This document shows, one piece after another, positions 16,002 to 27,496 of a stretch of DNA of 64,000 nt. The stretch comes from Polynucleobacter finlandensis. GTDB taxonomy: Bacteria > Pseudomonadota > Gammaproteobacteria > Burkholderiales > Burkholderiaceae. Both the position numbers and the translations under genes were made by a program. Where the stretch lies: the NCBI RefSeq assembly GCF_018881755.1, contig NZ_JACVPS010000008.1, positions 1-64,000 of the forward strand, written 5' to 3'. The notes beneath the pieces were generated by a model. That model was not told the DNA's origin. It made no database searches and was given only the letters and a program-made list of their open reading frames with translations. Numbering within the stretch: the first letter of the stretch is position 1; the number at the start of each line of letters is the position of its first letter.

Positions 16002-16706
16002 TCACTTATTTGCCTCACGAACTAAATCCTCATGGGGGATGTGTCGAACATCAGATCCCTTAGCAATGTAGATCACAAACTCTGCAATGTTTTTTGCATG
16101 ATCGCCAATGCGCTCAATCGCTTTGGCAATGGTCAACATATCCAATCCAGTGGTGATGGTGTGCGGATCTTCCATCATGTAGGAAATCAATTTACGAACG
16201 AAAGCACGGAACTCTTCGTCAATTTGGCGATCTTCCTCAACCACTGCTGCCGCAGCAATTGTGTCCAATCTAGCAAAGGCGTCAAGACTGCGACGTAGAA
16301 GTGAAATAGCCATTTGGCCAGACAATCGGATCTCTGCTACATTGATGTTGTGTGGAGCGCCAGCCTCAATCAAACGCTTCGTTCTTTTAGCAACGCGTTC
16401 TGCCTCATCGCCCGCCCTCTCAAGATTGGTGATTGCTTTAGACACAGCCATGACCAAACGCAAATCTCTTGCGGTAGGTTGACGACGCGCGATCAATTCA
16501 GTACAAGCTGAATCAATTTGAACTTCAAGATCGTTCACTAACTTTTCGTTTTGAATAACGACATTACAAGTTTCTAAGTCCATTTGCGTGAAAGCACGCA
16601 TAGCAGTAGAAATCTGTGATTCAACTAAGCCACCCATTTCTAGCAAGCGGCTAGAAAGAGAATTTAAATCGGCATCAAATTGTGATGATAGGTGTTTATC
16701 TGGCAT
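16002..16706 (-). CDS. phoU: Phosphate signalling protein PhoU
   Basis: A 234-residue all-helical cytoplasmic protein with two PhoU repeats, each with an E/DXXXD-type metal motif (around EVQIDSACTEL, NLERAGDEAERVAKR and AIERIGDHAKNIAEFV). It links the Pst transporter to PhoR and is needed to turn the regulon off in phosphate excess. A TTG four codons upstream is possible, but GGAG sits just before the ATG at 16706 with seven-base spacing, so that start is chosen. The gene follows pstB by 12 bases. Confidence 0.95.
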   Translation of the reverse strand: MPDKHLSSQFDADLNSLSSRLLEMGGLVESQISTAMRAFTQMDLETCNVVIQNEKLVNDLEVQIDSACTELIARRQPTARDLRLVMAVSKAITNLERAGDEAERVAKRTKRLIEAGAPHNINVAEIRLSGQMAISLLRRSLDAFARLDTIAAAAVVEEDRQIDEEFRAFVRKLISYMMEDPHTITTGLDMLTIAKAIERIGDHAKNIAEFVIYIAKGSDVRHIPHEDLVREANK

Positions 16707-16718
16707 TGTTATCTCCAA

Positions 16719-17563
<845 letters not shown>

Positions 17564-17567
<4 letters not shown>

Positions 17568-18430
17568 GCCTGTACCTTTTCGCGGAACACTACTCGAGCT
17601 AAAATATTTAAGCCCAATACAGCAAAAGTAATCAATAACGAAGCACCCCACGCCAAACTGACCCAATTATCGTAAGGGCTCATAGCAAACTGGAAAATAG
17701 TCACTGGCAAATTTGCCATTGGCGCATTCATATTAGTTGAAAAGAACTGGTTATTTAAGGCGGTAAATAGCAATGGCGCTGTCTCACCGCTAATACGGGC
17801 TAAGGCCAACAAGATGCCAGTCATAATGCCGCTCTGTGCCGCTCTTAAGGTAATCATAAAGGCTACCTTCCACTTTGGTGCACCCAATGCATAAGCCGCT
17901 TCGCGCAAACTACCTGGAACTAGACGCAACATATTTTCAGTTGTTCGAACTACTACCGGTACTGCAATTAAAGCCAAAGCAATAGTTCCCGCCCAACCTG
18001 AAAAATGCTTTACTTGTGCAACAAAAAGCGCATAGACAAATAAGCCAATCACAATAGAAGGCGCGGACAACATAATATCGGTCACAAATCGTGTGACCCC
18101 AGCTATCCGACTTCTATCGCCATATTCTGATAGATATAAGCCAGCCAAAACTCCAACTGGAGTACTAATTAATGTACAACTAACAATCAACATCAAGCTA
18201 CCAACTATTGCATTTGCTAAACCACCGCCCTCTGTGCCTGGTGCAGGAGTGCTTTGCGTAAACATATTGAGATTAATAGCCGAGAAGCCCTTAATAAACA
18301 ACACGGATAAAATCCAAATCAGGAAAACCATGCCCAATACCATCGCGAACGAGGAAAGAATAAGGCCAATTTTATTGGTGCGTTTACGTTTAGCAAACAC
18401 TGCTTGATCAATATTAACTATCTGACTCAT
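17564..18430 (-). CDS. pstA: Phosphate ABC transporter permease PstA
   Basis: A 288-residue inner-membrane permease with six predicted helices and the cytoplasmic EAA loop [23 protein letters not shown] (E, A, G key), which docks on PstB. The N-terminal MSQIVNID then a basic stretch fits PstA. The start overlaps the pstC stop (ATGA) and its stop overlaps pstB, so PstC, PstA and PstB are made in linked amounts. Confidence 0.95.
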
Positions 18431-19419
18431 GTCTTAACTCCCTGACTCTTCTCCATCCGAATCAGCATCCATTTTGCTAAAGCCAAAACAACAAATGTAA
18501 TAAAAAACAGCGCCAAGCCTAAGGCAAATAATGAGGAGAAGTGGAGGCCAACCTCAGCCTCGCCAAATTGATTGGCCAAAGTAGAGGCAATCGAACTGCC
18601 AGGGGCAAATAAGGATGGTGAAATTCTGCTGGCGTTGCCGATCACAAAAGTTACGGCCATCGTTTCACCCAAGGCTCTACCCAATCCTAGCATTACGCCA
18701 CCAATCACACCAGTCTTGGTGTATGGCAGCACAATATTACTAACCACCTCCCAAGTAGTGCAGCCGATGCCATAGGCTGACTCTTTTAAAACAGGGGGAA
18801 CAATCTCAAATACATCGCGCATGACGGAGGCAATGAACGGGAGAATCATCATTGCCAGAATTAAACCGGCACACAACATACCGATGCCGTTAGTGGGGCC
18901 AGAAAATAAAATACCTAAAAAGGGAATTTTTCCTAAAGTTGCCTGAAGTGCTGGCTCAATATAGTCACCAAAAATGGGTGCAAACACAAAAAGGCCAAAC
19001 ATGCCATAAATGATGGATGGCACAGCTGCCAATAATTCAATCGCCGTGCCCAAGGGGCGCTTCAAATACCCAGGGCAAATCTCCGTTAAAAATACTGCAA
19101 TGCCAAAACTGAGAGGAACTGCAATGACCAATGCAATCACAGAGGAAAGCAAGGTTCCATAAATTGCAATCAGACCGCCAAACTTGCCGTTAATAATGTC
19201 CCATTCATTGTCAAAGAAAAATTCAATGCCAAACTCATTGAGAGCAGGACCAGCATTGATAAACAATGAAACAATGATTCCCATCAGAGCAAAGAGCACT
19301 AACAGTGAGAAGAATTGCGTAACCGCATGAAACAGAAAATCTTGAATACGCTGCTTGCGAGCAATTCTGATTGCCTTGGCACTTGACAGATTCAGAGAGG
19401 CCGACGAGTTCATAATCAC
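18427..19419 (-). CDS. pstC: Phosphate ABC transporter permease PstC
   Basis: A 330-residue inner-membrane permease with six main helices. It has the PstC-type segment FNxEWD-like [24 protein letters not shown] after helix 1 and the EAA loop [22 protein letters not shown]. It pairs with PstA. It starts 65 bases after pstS, downstream of an intergenic terminator-like hairpin that would lower its transcription relative to pstS. Confidence 0.95.
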   Translation of the reverse strand: MIMNSSASLNLSSAKAIRIARKQRIQDFLFHAVTQFFSLLVLFALMGIIVSLFINAGPALNEFGIEFFFDNEWDIINGKFGGLIAIYGTLLSSVIALVIAVPLSFGIAVFLTEICPGYLKRPLGTAIELLAAVPSIIYGMFGLFVFAPIFGDYIEPALQATLGKIPFLGILFSGPTNGIGMLCAGLILAMMILPFIASVMRDVFEIVPPVLKESAYGIGCTTWEVVSNIVLPYTKTGVIGGVMLGLGRALGETMAVTFVIGNASRISPSLFAPGSSIASTLANQFGEAEVGLHFSSLFALGLALFFITFVVLALAKWMLIRMEKSQGVKT

Positions 19420-19436
19420 TTTTACGAAAAATTAAG

Positions 19437-19464
19437 AAAAAAGGCCCCAAAAATATTTGGGGCC
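19437..19464 (-). terminator. Intrinsic terminator/attenuator between pstS and pstC
   Basis: Arms GGCCCC (19443-19448) and GGGGCC (19459-19464), extended by A/T pairs, form a perfect hairpin. On the minus strand it is followed by TTTTTT (19442-19437). Its place between the binding-protein gene and the membrane-component genes suggests partial termination, giving more PstS than PstCAB. Confidence 0.8.
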
Positions 19465-19483
19465 AGCTTTGAAGAATTCAGGA

Positions 19484-20512
19484 TTACTTAGCCTGCACTT
19501 GCGACCAGACACTCTTGCGAATGAAATCAGTCGTTTTGTCAGGCATTGCTACATAATCTAAATCTGCAGCCATTTTCTTGCCGTCCTTGAAACCATAATC
19601 AAAGAATTTTAATACTTCAGCAGCATTTGCTTTGTTCTCTGGCTTTTTGTAAACAACAACAAATGTAGCGCCAGTGATAGGCCAAGAGTTAGCACCAGGA
19701 GCATTAGTAATAAAAGTATTCATGCCTGGGAACTTAGACCAATCTGTACCAGCAGAAGCCGCAGCGAATGAAGTGGCTGATGGCTCAACAAACTTCTCTT
19801 CAGCATTTCTCATCTGGGTATAGCTCATATTGTTTTTCTTAGCATATGCATACTCTACATAACCAATGGAATTCTTGATGCGTGTTACGTTAGCTGAAAC
19901 GCCTTCATTACCTTTGCCGCTAACAGTAGAGGCAGCCGGCCACTTTACAGCAGCACCAAAACCTACTGCATCTTTCCAGCTCTTATTTACTTTAGAGAGA
20001 TAATTCGTAAAGATAGCTGTTGTACCAGAACCATCAGCACGAGTAACCACAGTAATATCGCCCGCAGGAATCTGCAAACCTGGATTCAACAAGGCAATGC
20101 GCTTGTCATTCCAGTTAGTCAGGGTGCCTTGGAAAATATCTGACAAAACATCACTAGATAGTTTTAACTGGCCTGGCTTGATGCCATCAATATTCACTAC
20201 TGGCACTACACCGCCAATAATTGCTGGAAACTGAACCATGCCGCCCGCTTCTAACTCTTCAAAACTCAATGGGGCATCAGTCGCACCAAAATCGACTGTT
20301 TTTGCTTTAATTTGCTTAATACCACCGCCAGAGCCAATAGACTGATAGTTCAAGCTATTGCCTGATTTGGCTTTATAGGCCTCAGCCCATTTAGCTAAAA
20401 CTGGGTAAATAAATGAGGAGCCAGCACCAGTCATCTCGGCTGCCATTGCGCCTGTGGTGATTGATAACGCAACCGCGCTAACAACTAATGCTTTTTTGAA
20501 GAATGATTTCAT
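19484..20512 (-). CDS. pstS: Periplasmic phosphate-binding protein PstS
   Basis: A 342-residue high-affinity phosphate receptor. The Sec signal peptide is about residues 1-24 (cut after AMA). The mature start GAGSSFIYPVLAKWAEAY, then YQSIGSGGGIKQI, DFGATDAPL and RADGSGTTAIFTNYL are the phosphate-ligand loops (residues T/S, D, R and SGT). It is the first gene of the pst-pho operon, directly behind a strong PhoB box, so it should be the most induced protein of this region under phosphate limitation. Confidence 0.97.
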   Translation of the reverse strand: MKSFFKKALVVSAVALSITTGAMAAEMTGAGSSFIYPVLAKWAEAYKAKSGNSLNYQSIGSGGGIKQIKAKTVDFGATDAPLSFEELEAGGMVQFPAIIGGVVPVVNIDGIKPGQLKLSSDVLSDIFQGTLTNWNDKRIALLNPGLQIPAGDITVVTRADGSGTTAIFTNYLSKVNKSWKDAVGFGAAVKWPAASTVSGKGNEGVSANVTRIKNSIGYVEYAYAKKNNMSYTQMRNAEEKFVEPSATSFAAASAGTDWSKFPGMNTFITNAPGANSWPITGATFVVVYKKPENKANAAEVLKFFDYGFKDGKKMAADLDYVAMPDKTTDFIRKSVWSQVQAK

Positions 20513-20556
20513 TTAATCTGTTCCTAGTGAAATAACGCAATGTCGCGATACTCAGA

Positions 20557-20590
20557 ACAATACGGTTTATGTATGACCGTTTTATGACAA
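20557..20590 (-). promoter_or_regulatory. PhoB box and -10 of the pstS operon
   Basis: On the minus strand TTGTCATAAAACGGTCAT (20590-20573) matches the PhoB consensus at about 16 of 18 positions. A TATTGT -10 (20562-20557) begins 10 bases after the box, the usual spacing when PhoB replaces the -35. The pstS ATG lies about 45 bases downstream of the -10. This is the best PhoB site in the window and calibrates the weaker ones. Confidence 0.85.
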
Positions 20591-20639
20591 ATCAGTCATA
20601 AATCAAATATCTTAATTCTTTCAATAACTTAGGAGCTAT

Positions 20640-21989
20640 TTATGATTGGGCCATTGGTACCAAATCAGCGATGCTCTTGGCTGCTTGCGTGGCAGTATCA
20701 GCGTCTTTTGTTTCCACCATCACCCGCAGGAGGGGCTCTGTGCCAGATGTCCTAATGAGGACCCTGCCAACATCTTTAAGCTCTGATTCAACTTTGGCGA
20801 TCTGCTTATTGAGGGCTTCGTCAGACTTCCAGTCGTAACCAGCCTTAAATTTGATATTGAGCAGCACTTGCGGAAAGATTTTTACTGAATCGAGTAATTG
20901 GGCCAGACTTTGCTTGTTTTGACTCATGGCAGCTAAGACCTGAAGTGCTGCAATCGTGCCATCGCCAGTGGAGTGTTGATCTAGGCATAACAAGTGGCCG
21001 GATCCTTCGCCGCCAATGATCCAACCTTTTTGTTTTAGCACTTCCAATACATAACGGTCACCCACCTTGGCACGCTCAAATCCGATACCCAAGCCCTTAA
21101 TGGCGTTCTCAACCGCTAAATTCGTCATCAGGGTGCCAACCACTCCACCCAATGCTTGACCACGAGCGATGCGGTCTTTAGCGAGAACATAGAGGAGCTC
21201 ATCACCATTAAATAATCTGCCGGTGGCGTCTACCATTTGCAGGCGATCAGCATCACCATCCAAAGCGATACCGAGATCAGCCCCAACTTCTTTGACTTTA
21301 GCAATCAGCGCAGCAGGTGCAGTGGCGCCACAGCCATCGTTAATATTGCGACCGTCTGGGCTCACACCAATGGAAATTACTTCGGCACCCAACTCATGAA
21401 ATACCGGAGGCGCAGTGTGATACGCGGCACCATTGGCACAGTCGACTACCAACTTCAAACCTTTAAGATTGAGATCTCCAGGAAAAGTGGATTTACAAAA
21501 CTCAATATAGCGACCAGCCGCATCATCCAGACGAAACGCCTTACCCAACTCTTTTGAGCTCACGCAACCCATCGGCTTTTCTAGTTCAGCTTCAATGGCT
21601 AACTCAAAATCATCCGATAACTTATCACCATTGGCTGAGAAAAACTTGATACCGTTATCTTGATAGGGATTGTGCGAAGCTGAAATCACCAAGCCAGCAG
21701 ATAAACGTAAAGCCTTCGTGAGATATGCAACACCTGGCGTTGGAATCGGGCCGCACAGCATGACATCTACACCAGCAGCAGCAAAGCCAGCCTCTAAGGC
21801 AGCCTCCAATAAATATCCTGAAACACGAGTATCTTTGCCAATCAGAATCTTGCAACGCTCACCAGGTTTCGCGTCACGCGTTAATACTTTGCCAGCAGCA
21901 TAACCAAGACGGGTCATGAACTCCGGAACAATCGGAAACTGCCCTACTTCCCCGCGGATACCATCAGTGCCAAAGTATTGTTTTTTCAT
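20640..21989 (-). CDS. glmM: Phosphoglucosamine mutase GlmM
   Basis: A 449-residue enzyme that converts glucosamine-6-phosphate to glucosamine-1-phosphate for peptidoglycan and LPS precursors. It starts with the typical [11 protein letters not shown] and has the phosphoserine loop VISASHNP with S105, the metal loop ALDGDADR, the sugar loop GGEGSGH and the phosphate loop [14 protein letters not shown]. It follows folP by 52 bases on the same strand, an order shared with E. coli and Burkholderiales. Confidence 0.97.
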   Translation of the reverse strand: MKKQYFGTDGIRGEVGQFPIVPEFMTRLGYAAGKVLTRDAKPGERCKILIGKDTRVSGYLLEAALEAGFAAAGVDVMLCGPIPTPGVAYLTKALRLSAGLVISASHNPYQDNGIKFFSANGDKLSDDFELAIEAELEKPMGCVSSKELGKAFRLDDAAGRYIEFCKSTFPGDLNLKGLKLVVDCANGAAYHTAPPVFHELGAEVISIGVSPDGRNINDGCGATAPAALIAKVKEVGADLGIALDGDADRLQMVDATGRLFNGDELLYVLAKDRIARGQALGGVVGTLMTNLAVENAIKGLGIGFERAKVGDRYVLEVLKQKGWIIGGEGSGHLLCLDQHSTGDGTIAALQVLAAMSQNKQSLAQLLDSVKIFPQVLLNIKFKAGYDWKSDEALNKQIAKVESELKDVGRVLIRTSGTEPLLRVMVETKDADTATQAAKSIADLVPMAQS

Positions 21990-22041
21990 GGGTTAATTAT
22001 AAAACTTGTGAGTATTTAGTTGGCTATGTTGGTTTTGACTC

Positions 22042-22896
22042 TTAGAACTGAACCGCTTCCCAAAGCTTTAAGGCATCTACTGTCTCAGACACGTCATGCG
22101 CTCTGACAATCTTGGCGCCACGATCGGCCGCCATCACGGCAGCCGCAATACTGGCAGCAACACGCTCATTGGTTTCTTTTCCGGTGACTTTGCCCAACAT
22201 CGACTTTCTAGAAACCCCAGCCAAGACTGGATAGTTGAGTTTTAAGAATAAGTCAAAATGGGCGAGCATTTGCAGGTTATGTTCCAGACTTTTACCAAAC
22301 CCAAAACCAGGATCGATCGCAATACGATCTTTATCTATACCCGCATCCATCAGAGTGTCGGTTCGCTCTTGCAAAAAGGCAATCACTTCAGTCACAACAT
22401 CTTTATATTCAGGATTAAATTGCATTGTCACGGGATCACGTTGCATATGCATGAGAACGATACCGCAATCACTGCTTTCCAAAACTGAGTTGATGGCACC
22501 CTCTTGGCGCAGTGCCCAAATATCATTGACGCAATCAACACCAGCTCTTAAAGCTTGACGCATTGTCTCTGCTTTATAGGTATCGATGGATAAAGCCACT
22601 CCGCAATGTTTGAGCGCTTCAATCACTGGCAACACACGATCTAACTCTTCTTGCAGGGCAACGGGTGTTGCTCCGGGCCGCGTTGATTCACCACCAATAT
22701 CAATTATGTCGGCACCGCTCTTGATCATCAATTCTGCTTGAGCGATTGCATCTGTTGCTGTTCTGAATTTACCGCCATCAGAAAATGAATCTGGTGTGGC
22801 ATTGAGAATACCCATCACTAATGGGCGCTTGCGTTTACTAAAATCAAAAAGAAAACGCCCGCAACGCCATGTTGCGGGCAGATTTGTATTCACCAT
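22042..22896 (-). CDS. folP: Dihydropteroate synthase FolP
   Basis: A 284-residue TIM-barrel enzyme that joins p-aminobenzoate to dihydropterin pyrophosphate in folate synthesis; the target of sulfonamides. Motifs are MGILNATPDSFSDGGKF (about residues 28-44), DIIDIGGESTRPGA, SIDTYKAE, GFGFGKSLEHN and the late RAHDVSE. It begins 15 bases after the ftsH stop and is probably co-transcribed with ftsH and glmM. Confidence 0.97.
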   Translation of the reverse strand: MVNTNLPATWRCGRFLFDFSKRKRPLVMGILNATPDSFSDGGKFRTATDAIAQAELMIKSGADIIDIGGESTRPGATPVALQEELDRVLPVIEALKHCGVALSIDTYKAETMRQALRAGVDCVNDIWALRQEGAINSVLESSDCGIVLMHMQRDPVTMQFNPEYKDVVTEVIAFLQERTDTLMDAGIDKDRIAIDPGFGFGKSLEHNLQMLAHFDLFLKLNYPVLAGVSRKSMLGKVTGKETNERVAASIAAAVMAADRGAKIVRAHDVSETVDALKLWEAVQF

Positions 22897-22911
22897 ACCA
22901 AGAGACTGGGT

Positions 22912-24792
22912 TTAGGCAGTCGCTGGTGCACTACCTGCCGCTGGACCTGGGGTACCGGCAGAGTTACCAAACTGCGTTGCAGGTGGTGGTGGCGGTATGC
23001 GTGGCGGGCGACCTTCCATGATGTCGGTGATCTGCCCTGCATCAATGGTTTCCCATTCCAGTAAGGCAGCCACCATAGCCTCAACCTTGTCACGATTCTG
23101 TTCAAGGATAGATCTAGCCAAAGCGTACTGACTATCAATCAACGAACGAATTTCAGCGTCTACTTTTTGCTGAGTCAACTCAGAAACAGTCTTAGTGCTG
23201 TTGCGACCGAAGATACTTTCTGATTCGGTATCAACATAGACCATCGTGCCCAAGCTATCACTCATACCGTAACGCGTCACCATGTCACGAGCCATTTTTG
23301 TAGCGCGCTCAAAGTCATTGGATGCGCCAGTACTCATGGAATGCAAGAACAACTCCTCAGCGGCACGACCACCAAACAAAATAGCCAACTCTTCCAACAT
23401 GCGATCTTTGTAGAGGTTCACGCGATCAAATTCTGGAAGCTGCCAAGTAACGCCCAATGCCATACCGCGCGGCATGATGGTCACTTTATGAACGGGATCA
23501 GCTTTAGGTAAGACCTTTGCCACAACCGCATGGCCAGACTCGTGATACGCCGTATTACGACGCTCTTCTTCACGCATCACTGCAGACTTACGCTCAGGAC
23601 CCATATAGATCTTGTCTTTTGCGTCTTCAAAGTCTTTCATATCGACTGCGCGCTTATTACGACGAGCAGCAAACAAAGCGGATTCATTAACGAGATTAGC
23701 TAAGTCAGCGCCCGAGAAACCTGGAGTACCGCGTGCCAGTACTGCTGCATCTACATCAGGATCAATAGGCACTTTACGCATATGCACTTGCAGAATCTGC
23801 TCACGACCACGAATGTCTGGCAAACCTACATGTACTTGACGGTCAAAACGACCTGGGCGTAACAAGGCTTTATCCAAGACATCTGAACGGTTGGTTGCAG
23901 CAACAACGATGACGCCGCTATTGCTTTCAAAACCATCCATCTCCACCAACATTTGATTCAGAGTTTGTTCGCGCTCATCATTACCGCCGCCCATACCGGC
24001 GCCACGATGACGACCTACTGCATCGATCTCATCAATAAAGATGATGCAAGGTGAATTTTTCTTGGCGTTCTCAAACATATCGCGCACGCGAGATGCACCG
24101 ACACCAACAAACATTTCTACGAAATCAGAACCGGAGATTGAGAAGAAAGGTACTTTAGCCTCGCCAGCAATTGCCTTGGCAATCAAAGTCTTACCGGTAC
24201 CTGGAGGACCTACGAGTAATACGCCGTGTGGAATGCGTCCACCAAGCTTCTGAAATTTCTGTGGATCCTTTAAGAACTCGACCAACTCAAAGACTTCTTC
24301 TTTAGCTTCATCGCAACCTGCAACATCAGCAAAAGTAATGGTATTACTATTTTCATCAATCAAGCGCGCTTTAGACTTACCAAAGGAGAATGCCCCGCCT
24401 TTTCCGCCGCCTTGCATCTGACGCATCATGAAGAACCAGAAACCGATAATCAATAAGGTTGGCCCGAGGTAATACAAAGCAGAAGTTAGCATGTTTGGCT
24501 CATCTTCAGCCTTACCAGTAACCTGCACGCCGTACTTCATTAGGTCGCCAACCATCCAAATATCTCCTGGGGAGATGAGGCTGTACTTATTGCCGTCTAC
24601 AGGGGTAACCGTGAGATTAGATCTGCCCTGCACTTCAACGCGCCTAATTTTGCCAGCCTTGGCATCATCCATAAACTGGGAGTAAGTAACTTGAGTCTGC
24701 TCTTTTGGCTTATCAAACTGCTTAAAAACTGTAAACAGCACTAGGCCCACAATGAGCCATACACCGATTTTTTGGAACATATTGCTGTTCAA
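22912..24792 (-). CDS. ftsH: ATP-dependent zinc metalloprotease FtsH
   Basis: A 626-residue inner-membrane AAA+ protease that degrades misfolded membrane proteins and regulators such as LpxC. It has helix 1 (about 9-24), a periplasmic domain, helix 2 (about 103-121), Walker A GPPGTGKT (195-202), Walker [24 protein letters not shown] and the zinc site HESGH (417-421). The start is TTG at 24792: AAAGGA is well spaced for it, and MNxNMF matches the N-terminus of Burkholderiales FtsH, so it is preferred over ATG at 24780. The tail is Pro/Ala-rich. Confidence 0.97.
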   Translation of the reverse strand: MNSNMFQKIGVWLIVGLVLFTVFKQFDKPKEQTQVTYSQFMDDAKAGKIRRVEVQGRSNLTVTPVDGNKYSLISPGDIWMVGDLMKYGVQVTGKAEDEPNMLTSALYYLGPTLLIIGFWFFMMRQMQGGGKGGAFSFGKSKARLIDENSNTITFADVAGCDEAKEEVFELVEFLKDPQKFQKLGGRIPHGVLLVGPPGTGKTLIAKAIAGEAKVPFFSISGSDFVEMFVGVGASRVRDMFENAKKNSPCIIFIDEIDAVGRHRGAGMGGGNDEREQTLNQMLVEMDGFESNSGVIVVAATNRSDVLDKALLRPGRFDRQVHVGLPDIRGREQILQVHMRKVPIDPDVDAAVLARGTPGFSGADLANLVNESALFAARRNKRAVDMKDFEDAKDKIYMGPERKSAVMREEERRNTAYHESGHAVVAKVLPKADPVHKVTIMPRGMALGVTWQLPEFDRVNLYKDRMLEELAILFGGRAAEELFLHSMSTGASNDFERATKMARDMVTRYGMSDSLGTMVYVDTESESIFGRNSTKTVSELTQQKVDAEIRSLIDSQYALARSILEQNRDKVEAMVAALLEWETIDAGQITDIMEGRPPRIPPPPPATQFGNSAGTPGPAAGSAPATA

Positions 24793-24940
24793 ATTGAGTC
24801 CTTTGCCGGATTGGTCCGGGAGTTAAAGCGAATCGCTATACCTAAGTATTTGATTCTACTACTAGGCTTTTTCAAGACCTAATCGCATATTTATTTGATA
24901 AACCCTAGGTTTTAGGTGGGTATTGAAGCTTATTGGGCGC

Positions 24941-25615
24941 TTATTTGGGTGACTTTAGGTTTCTACCCAGCAAAAAGATTTCGGAAGAGCGTGCCCTGGA
25001 AGCTTTGGGCTTTTTAGAGGCAACGTTCTTAAAGACCTTCTTGAAGGATTCGACGATCTGACTGTAGCCACTACCGTTAAAGCACTTAATCAATAGAGCC
25101 CCTTCAGGCTTGAGATGCGCAAGTGCAAAATCGAGTGCTATTTCAGCCAAAAAGGCCATCCGTGCAGCATCTGCCACGCCTACTCCTGAGAGATTGGGGG
25201 CCATATCCGATAACACCAAATCAACCTTACCATTGGCGCCAACCGGCAAAAGCGCCTCAAGAGCCTTCAAGCCCTCGTCTTCACGAAAGTCGCCCTGGAT
25301 AAAGCTCACATCAGCGATATCTTCCATCGGCAAGATATCGATCGCAATAATGGTGCCATCAGGCTTGCCAGATTCGATCTTAGGATTGCTTTTGCCGAGC
25401 TCCGTTAAACGATTGCGAGCGTACTGAGACCAACTCCCGGGAGCGCTGCCCAGATCCACGATGGTCATGCCCGCCTTGATGAGGTGATCTTCCTCATCAA
25501 TCTCGCTGAGCTTATAGACTGCCCTAGCGCGATAGCCCTCTTTTTGAGCCATCTTCACATAGGGATCCTGTAAATGATCCTGCAACCAACTTTTATTGAA
25601 TTTATTCTTTGCCAC
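24941..25615 (-). CDS. rlmE: 23S rRNA 2'-O-methyltransferase RlmE (FtsJ)
   Basis: A 224-residue SAM-dependent enzyme that methylates U2552 of 23S rRNA late in large-subunit assembly. The SAM motif [14 protein letters not shown] (about 54-67), [13 protein letters not shown] with its catalytic Asp, and the Lys in [10 protein letters not shown] make the K-D-K-E set; [17 protein letters not shown] ends the domain. Residues 73-88 form an extra loop ([15 protein letters not shown]). Divergent from yhbY, upstream of ftsH, as in E. coli. Confidence 0.96.
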   Translation of the reverse strand: MAKNKFNKSWLQDHLQDPYVKMAQKEGYRARAVYKLSEIDEEDHLIKAGMTIVDLGSAPGSWSQYARNRLTELGKSNPKIESGKPDGTIIAIDILPMEDIADVSFIQGDFREDEGLKALEALLPVGANGKVDLVLSDMAPNLSGVGVADAARMAFLAEIALDFALAHLKPEGALLIKCFNGSGYSQIVESFKKVFKNVASKKPKASRARSSEIFLLGRNLKSPK

Positions 25616-25754
25616 AACTTACCCACTTTCGCCGCCTATTTTCCCTGTTTCCGCCTCGTAAGGCAAAAGGAATCGACTCAAAAGCCAGTAAATACCGCAC
25701 TAAGTTGCCCTTAAAGCCGGAATTTAGCTACTCCAATGCTCTATCATCGAGCCC

Positions 25755-26390
25755 ATGACCGCACTTACTATCACCCCCACACAACGCAAAACCCTTAAAG
25801 GCGATGCCCACGACCTTAATCCAGTTGTCATGATTGGTAACGATGGTCTGACACCAGCTGTTATTAAAGAAGCCAAACTCGCTATTAGCCATCATGGTCT
25901 GATCAAGATCAGAGTTTTTGGTGATGATCGCGAAGCACGCATTGCGATCTACGAAGAACTTTGTGACAAACTCGACGCCGCCCCCGTTCAACATATCGGC
26001 AAATTACTTGTCATCTGGAGACCGAAGGATGAGCTTGAAGTAGAATCCACAAAACTCGGTAGATCTAGCAAGCAAACTAAAAAAACTTTGCAGGCACCGC
26101 GCACTAAACGCCAACCAAATCGTGAGTCGGCAAAAAATGGTATTCGCACCAGCACTTCAGAAAGATCTGATCGCCGCTCTGCTGCCACTAAATCTCCATT
26201 CGCCAGAGCTGCAGCAGTCAAGACAACATCAACAGCCGCGCCCAAGAAAAGAGTTCTGCGTGCAGATGCTGCTGAATCAAAGATTGGCTGGTCATCCCCC
26301 GGTTATAGAAAAGCTGTAGCTGCTCCAGCACCTGTCAAGAAACGTAAAGTGCGCATGAGTAGCACCAAAAAGAAATTGCTTGGCTCTTAA
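25755..26390 (+). CDS. yhbY: YhbY/CRS1-family RNA-binding protein with basic C-terminal extension
   Basis: A 211-residue protein. Residues 1-92 form a CRM (CRS1-YhbY) domain (LTPTQRKTLKGDAHDLNPVVMIGNDGLT, then a central HGLIKIRVFGD), which binds pre-50S ribosomal RNA. The remaining 115 residues are a low-complexity Lys/Arg/Ala/Ser tail absent from the about 97-residue E. coli YhbY; it is likely disordered and may add RNA affinity. It is divergent from rlmE, in keeping with a shared role in large-subunit assembly. Confidence 0.9.
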   Translation: MTALTITPTQRKTLKGDAHDLNPVVMIGNDGLTPAVIKEAKLAISHHGLIKIRVFGDDREARIAIYEELCDKLDAAPVQHIGKLLVIWRPKDELEVESTKLGRSSKQTKKTLQAPRTKRQPNRESAKNGIRTSTSERSDRRSAATKSPFARAAAVKTTSTAAPKKRVLRADAAESKIGWSSPGYRKAVAAPAPVKKRKVRMSSTKKKLLGS

Positions 26391-26412
26391 CTAGAAATGG
26401 TTTTAGTCAACT

Positions 26413-26440
26413 AAAAAGCGCCTCTCGGGGCGCTTTTGTT
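26413..26440. terminator. Bidirectional terminator between yhbY and the DUF4149 gene
   Basis: GCGCC (26418-26422) pairs with GGCGC (26429-26433), extended by AAAAA before and TTTTGTTTT after. It lies 23 bases after the yhbY stop and serves the convergent DUF4149/greA transcript as well. Confidence 0.8.
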
Positions 26441-26488
26441 TTATTGATTGCTTACTTCTTTAATGCTTTGTTGAATGACTTTTTTGAA

Positions 26489-26956
26489 TTACTTTTTAGT
26501 GAGTCGCCACAGTAAAGCAATACCCAACACACTCTGAATCACAAACAGACTGCTCGATACGCCATGTAAGCGCGAGAACAAGGCTGCCGAGGAAGAAGCC
26601 ATGACAGAGATGCTGTCAGCATTAGCCTGATCTCTTAAAGAACTCATCCAGGGAATCAACACAAGGCCTGCGCCAATGGCACAAGCGAGCATGGCCAGTA
26701 AGAGCCAGCGTATTAAGCGATATGCGTTTTCACCTTTAGACACTAAGAAGTTGGCGGTCACCATGAGAACAAGGCTGAGCGCAATGCTGAAATAGGCCTC
26801 GACCCGAAAGATATTGCCAGCAACAATGCCGGCAACTTGGCGATCACCTAAAGTGGAGAACAGAATGGGGGTGACCAAGTAAGCAACAGTGACAAATCCA
26901 CCAACCCAAAGACCAGCAACAATAGTGAAGATGCGTTGCAAGCCCTGATGTTGCAT
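26489..26956 (-). CDS. DUF4149 membrane protein
   Basis: A 155-residue inner-membrane protein with four hydrophobic helices (about residues 8-30, 50-68, 80-100, 130-150). It matches DUF4149: IFTIVAGLWVGGFVTVAYLVTPILFSTL with an FRVEAYFSI block. Function is unknown. Its start overlaps the greA stop (TAATG), so it is co-translated with the transcript-cleavage factor GreA, a linkage also common in other Burkholderiales; no functional tie is known. Confidence 0.85.
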   Translation of the reverse strand: MQHQGLQRIFTIVAGLWVGGFVTVAYLVTPILFSTLGDRQVAGIVAGNIFRVEAYFSIALSLVLMVTANFLVSKGENAYRLIRWLLLAMLACAIGAGLVLIPWMSSLRDQANADSISVMASSSAALFSRLHGVSSSLFVIQSVLGIALLWRLTKK

Positions 26957-27432
26957 TAGATGTAACGCACCGCAAGAATTTCTACTTCACGATTACCGCC
27001 TGGGGCTTGAACAGCTACTACATCGCCCTCTTCCTTGCCAATTAAAGCGCGAGCAATCGGAGAGCTAATCGAAATCTTACTAACGGCAATATCAGCTTCA
27101 TCATCACCAACAATTTGGTAAGTAAATTTAGTGCCATCTTCTAAATCCTCAAGTTCGACAGTGGCGCCAAAAACGATGCGGCCCTCTACATCCAAAGATG
27201 CAGGATCAATAATTTGAGCAGCAGACAGCTTGCCTTCTAGATCTTGAATACGGCCTTCGATAAAGCCTTGCTTTTCTTTGGCGGCATCGTACTCAGCATT
27301 CTCAGAAAGATCGCCCTGTGCGCGTGCTTCAGAAATGGCAATGATGACGGATGGGCGTTCAACGTGTTTAAGACGGTGCAGCTCTTCCTTCAGAAGTTCT
27401 GCACCGCGCTTGGTAATTGGGACTGAGCTCAT
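26956..27432 (-). CDS. greA: Transcription elongation factor GreA
   Basis: A 158-residue factor that rescues backtracked RNA polymerase by stimulating transcript cleavage. The N-terminal coiled coil bears the acidic tip [13 protein letters not shown] (D and E residues at about 41-44), and the C-terminal FKBP-like domain has [16 protein letters not shown]. The length equals E. coli GreA. It lies 64 bases after carB on the same strand. Confidence 0.97.
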   Translation of the reverse strand: MSSVPITKRGAELLKEELHRLKHVERPSVIIAISEARAQGDLSENAEYDAAKEKQGFIEGRIQDLEGKLSAAQIIDPASLDVEGRIVFGATVELEDLEDGTKFTYQIVGDDEADIAVSKISISSPIARALIGKEEGDVVAVQAPGGNREVEILAVRYI

Positions 27433-27496
27433 ACTGCTAACCTAACCTAAATAACGATTCATGCGCAAGATCGCGCGTTGAAAACTCGATTTTAGA

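Noticed and set aside
16707..16718. TTG start of phoU four codons upstream
   Set aside because: That codon is part of the GGAG ribosome site region for the ATG at 16706.
17568..17666. Longer pstB start at 17666
   Set aside because: It lies inside pstA, and the residues added are not PstB-like; the ATGA-overlapping start at 17567 has a good ribosome site.
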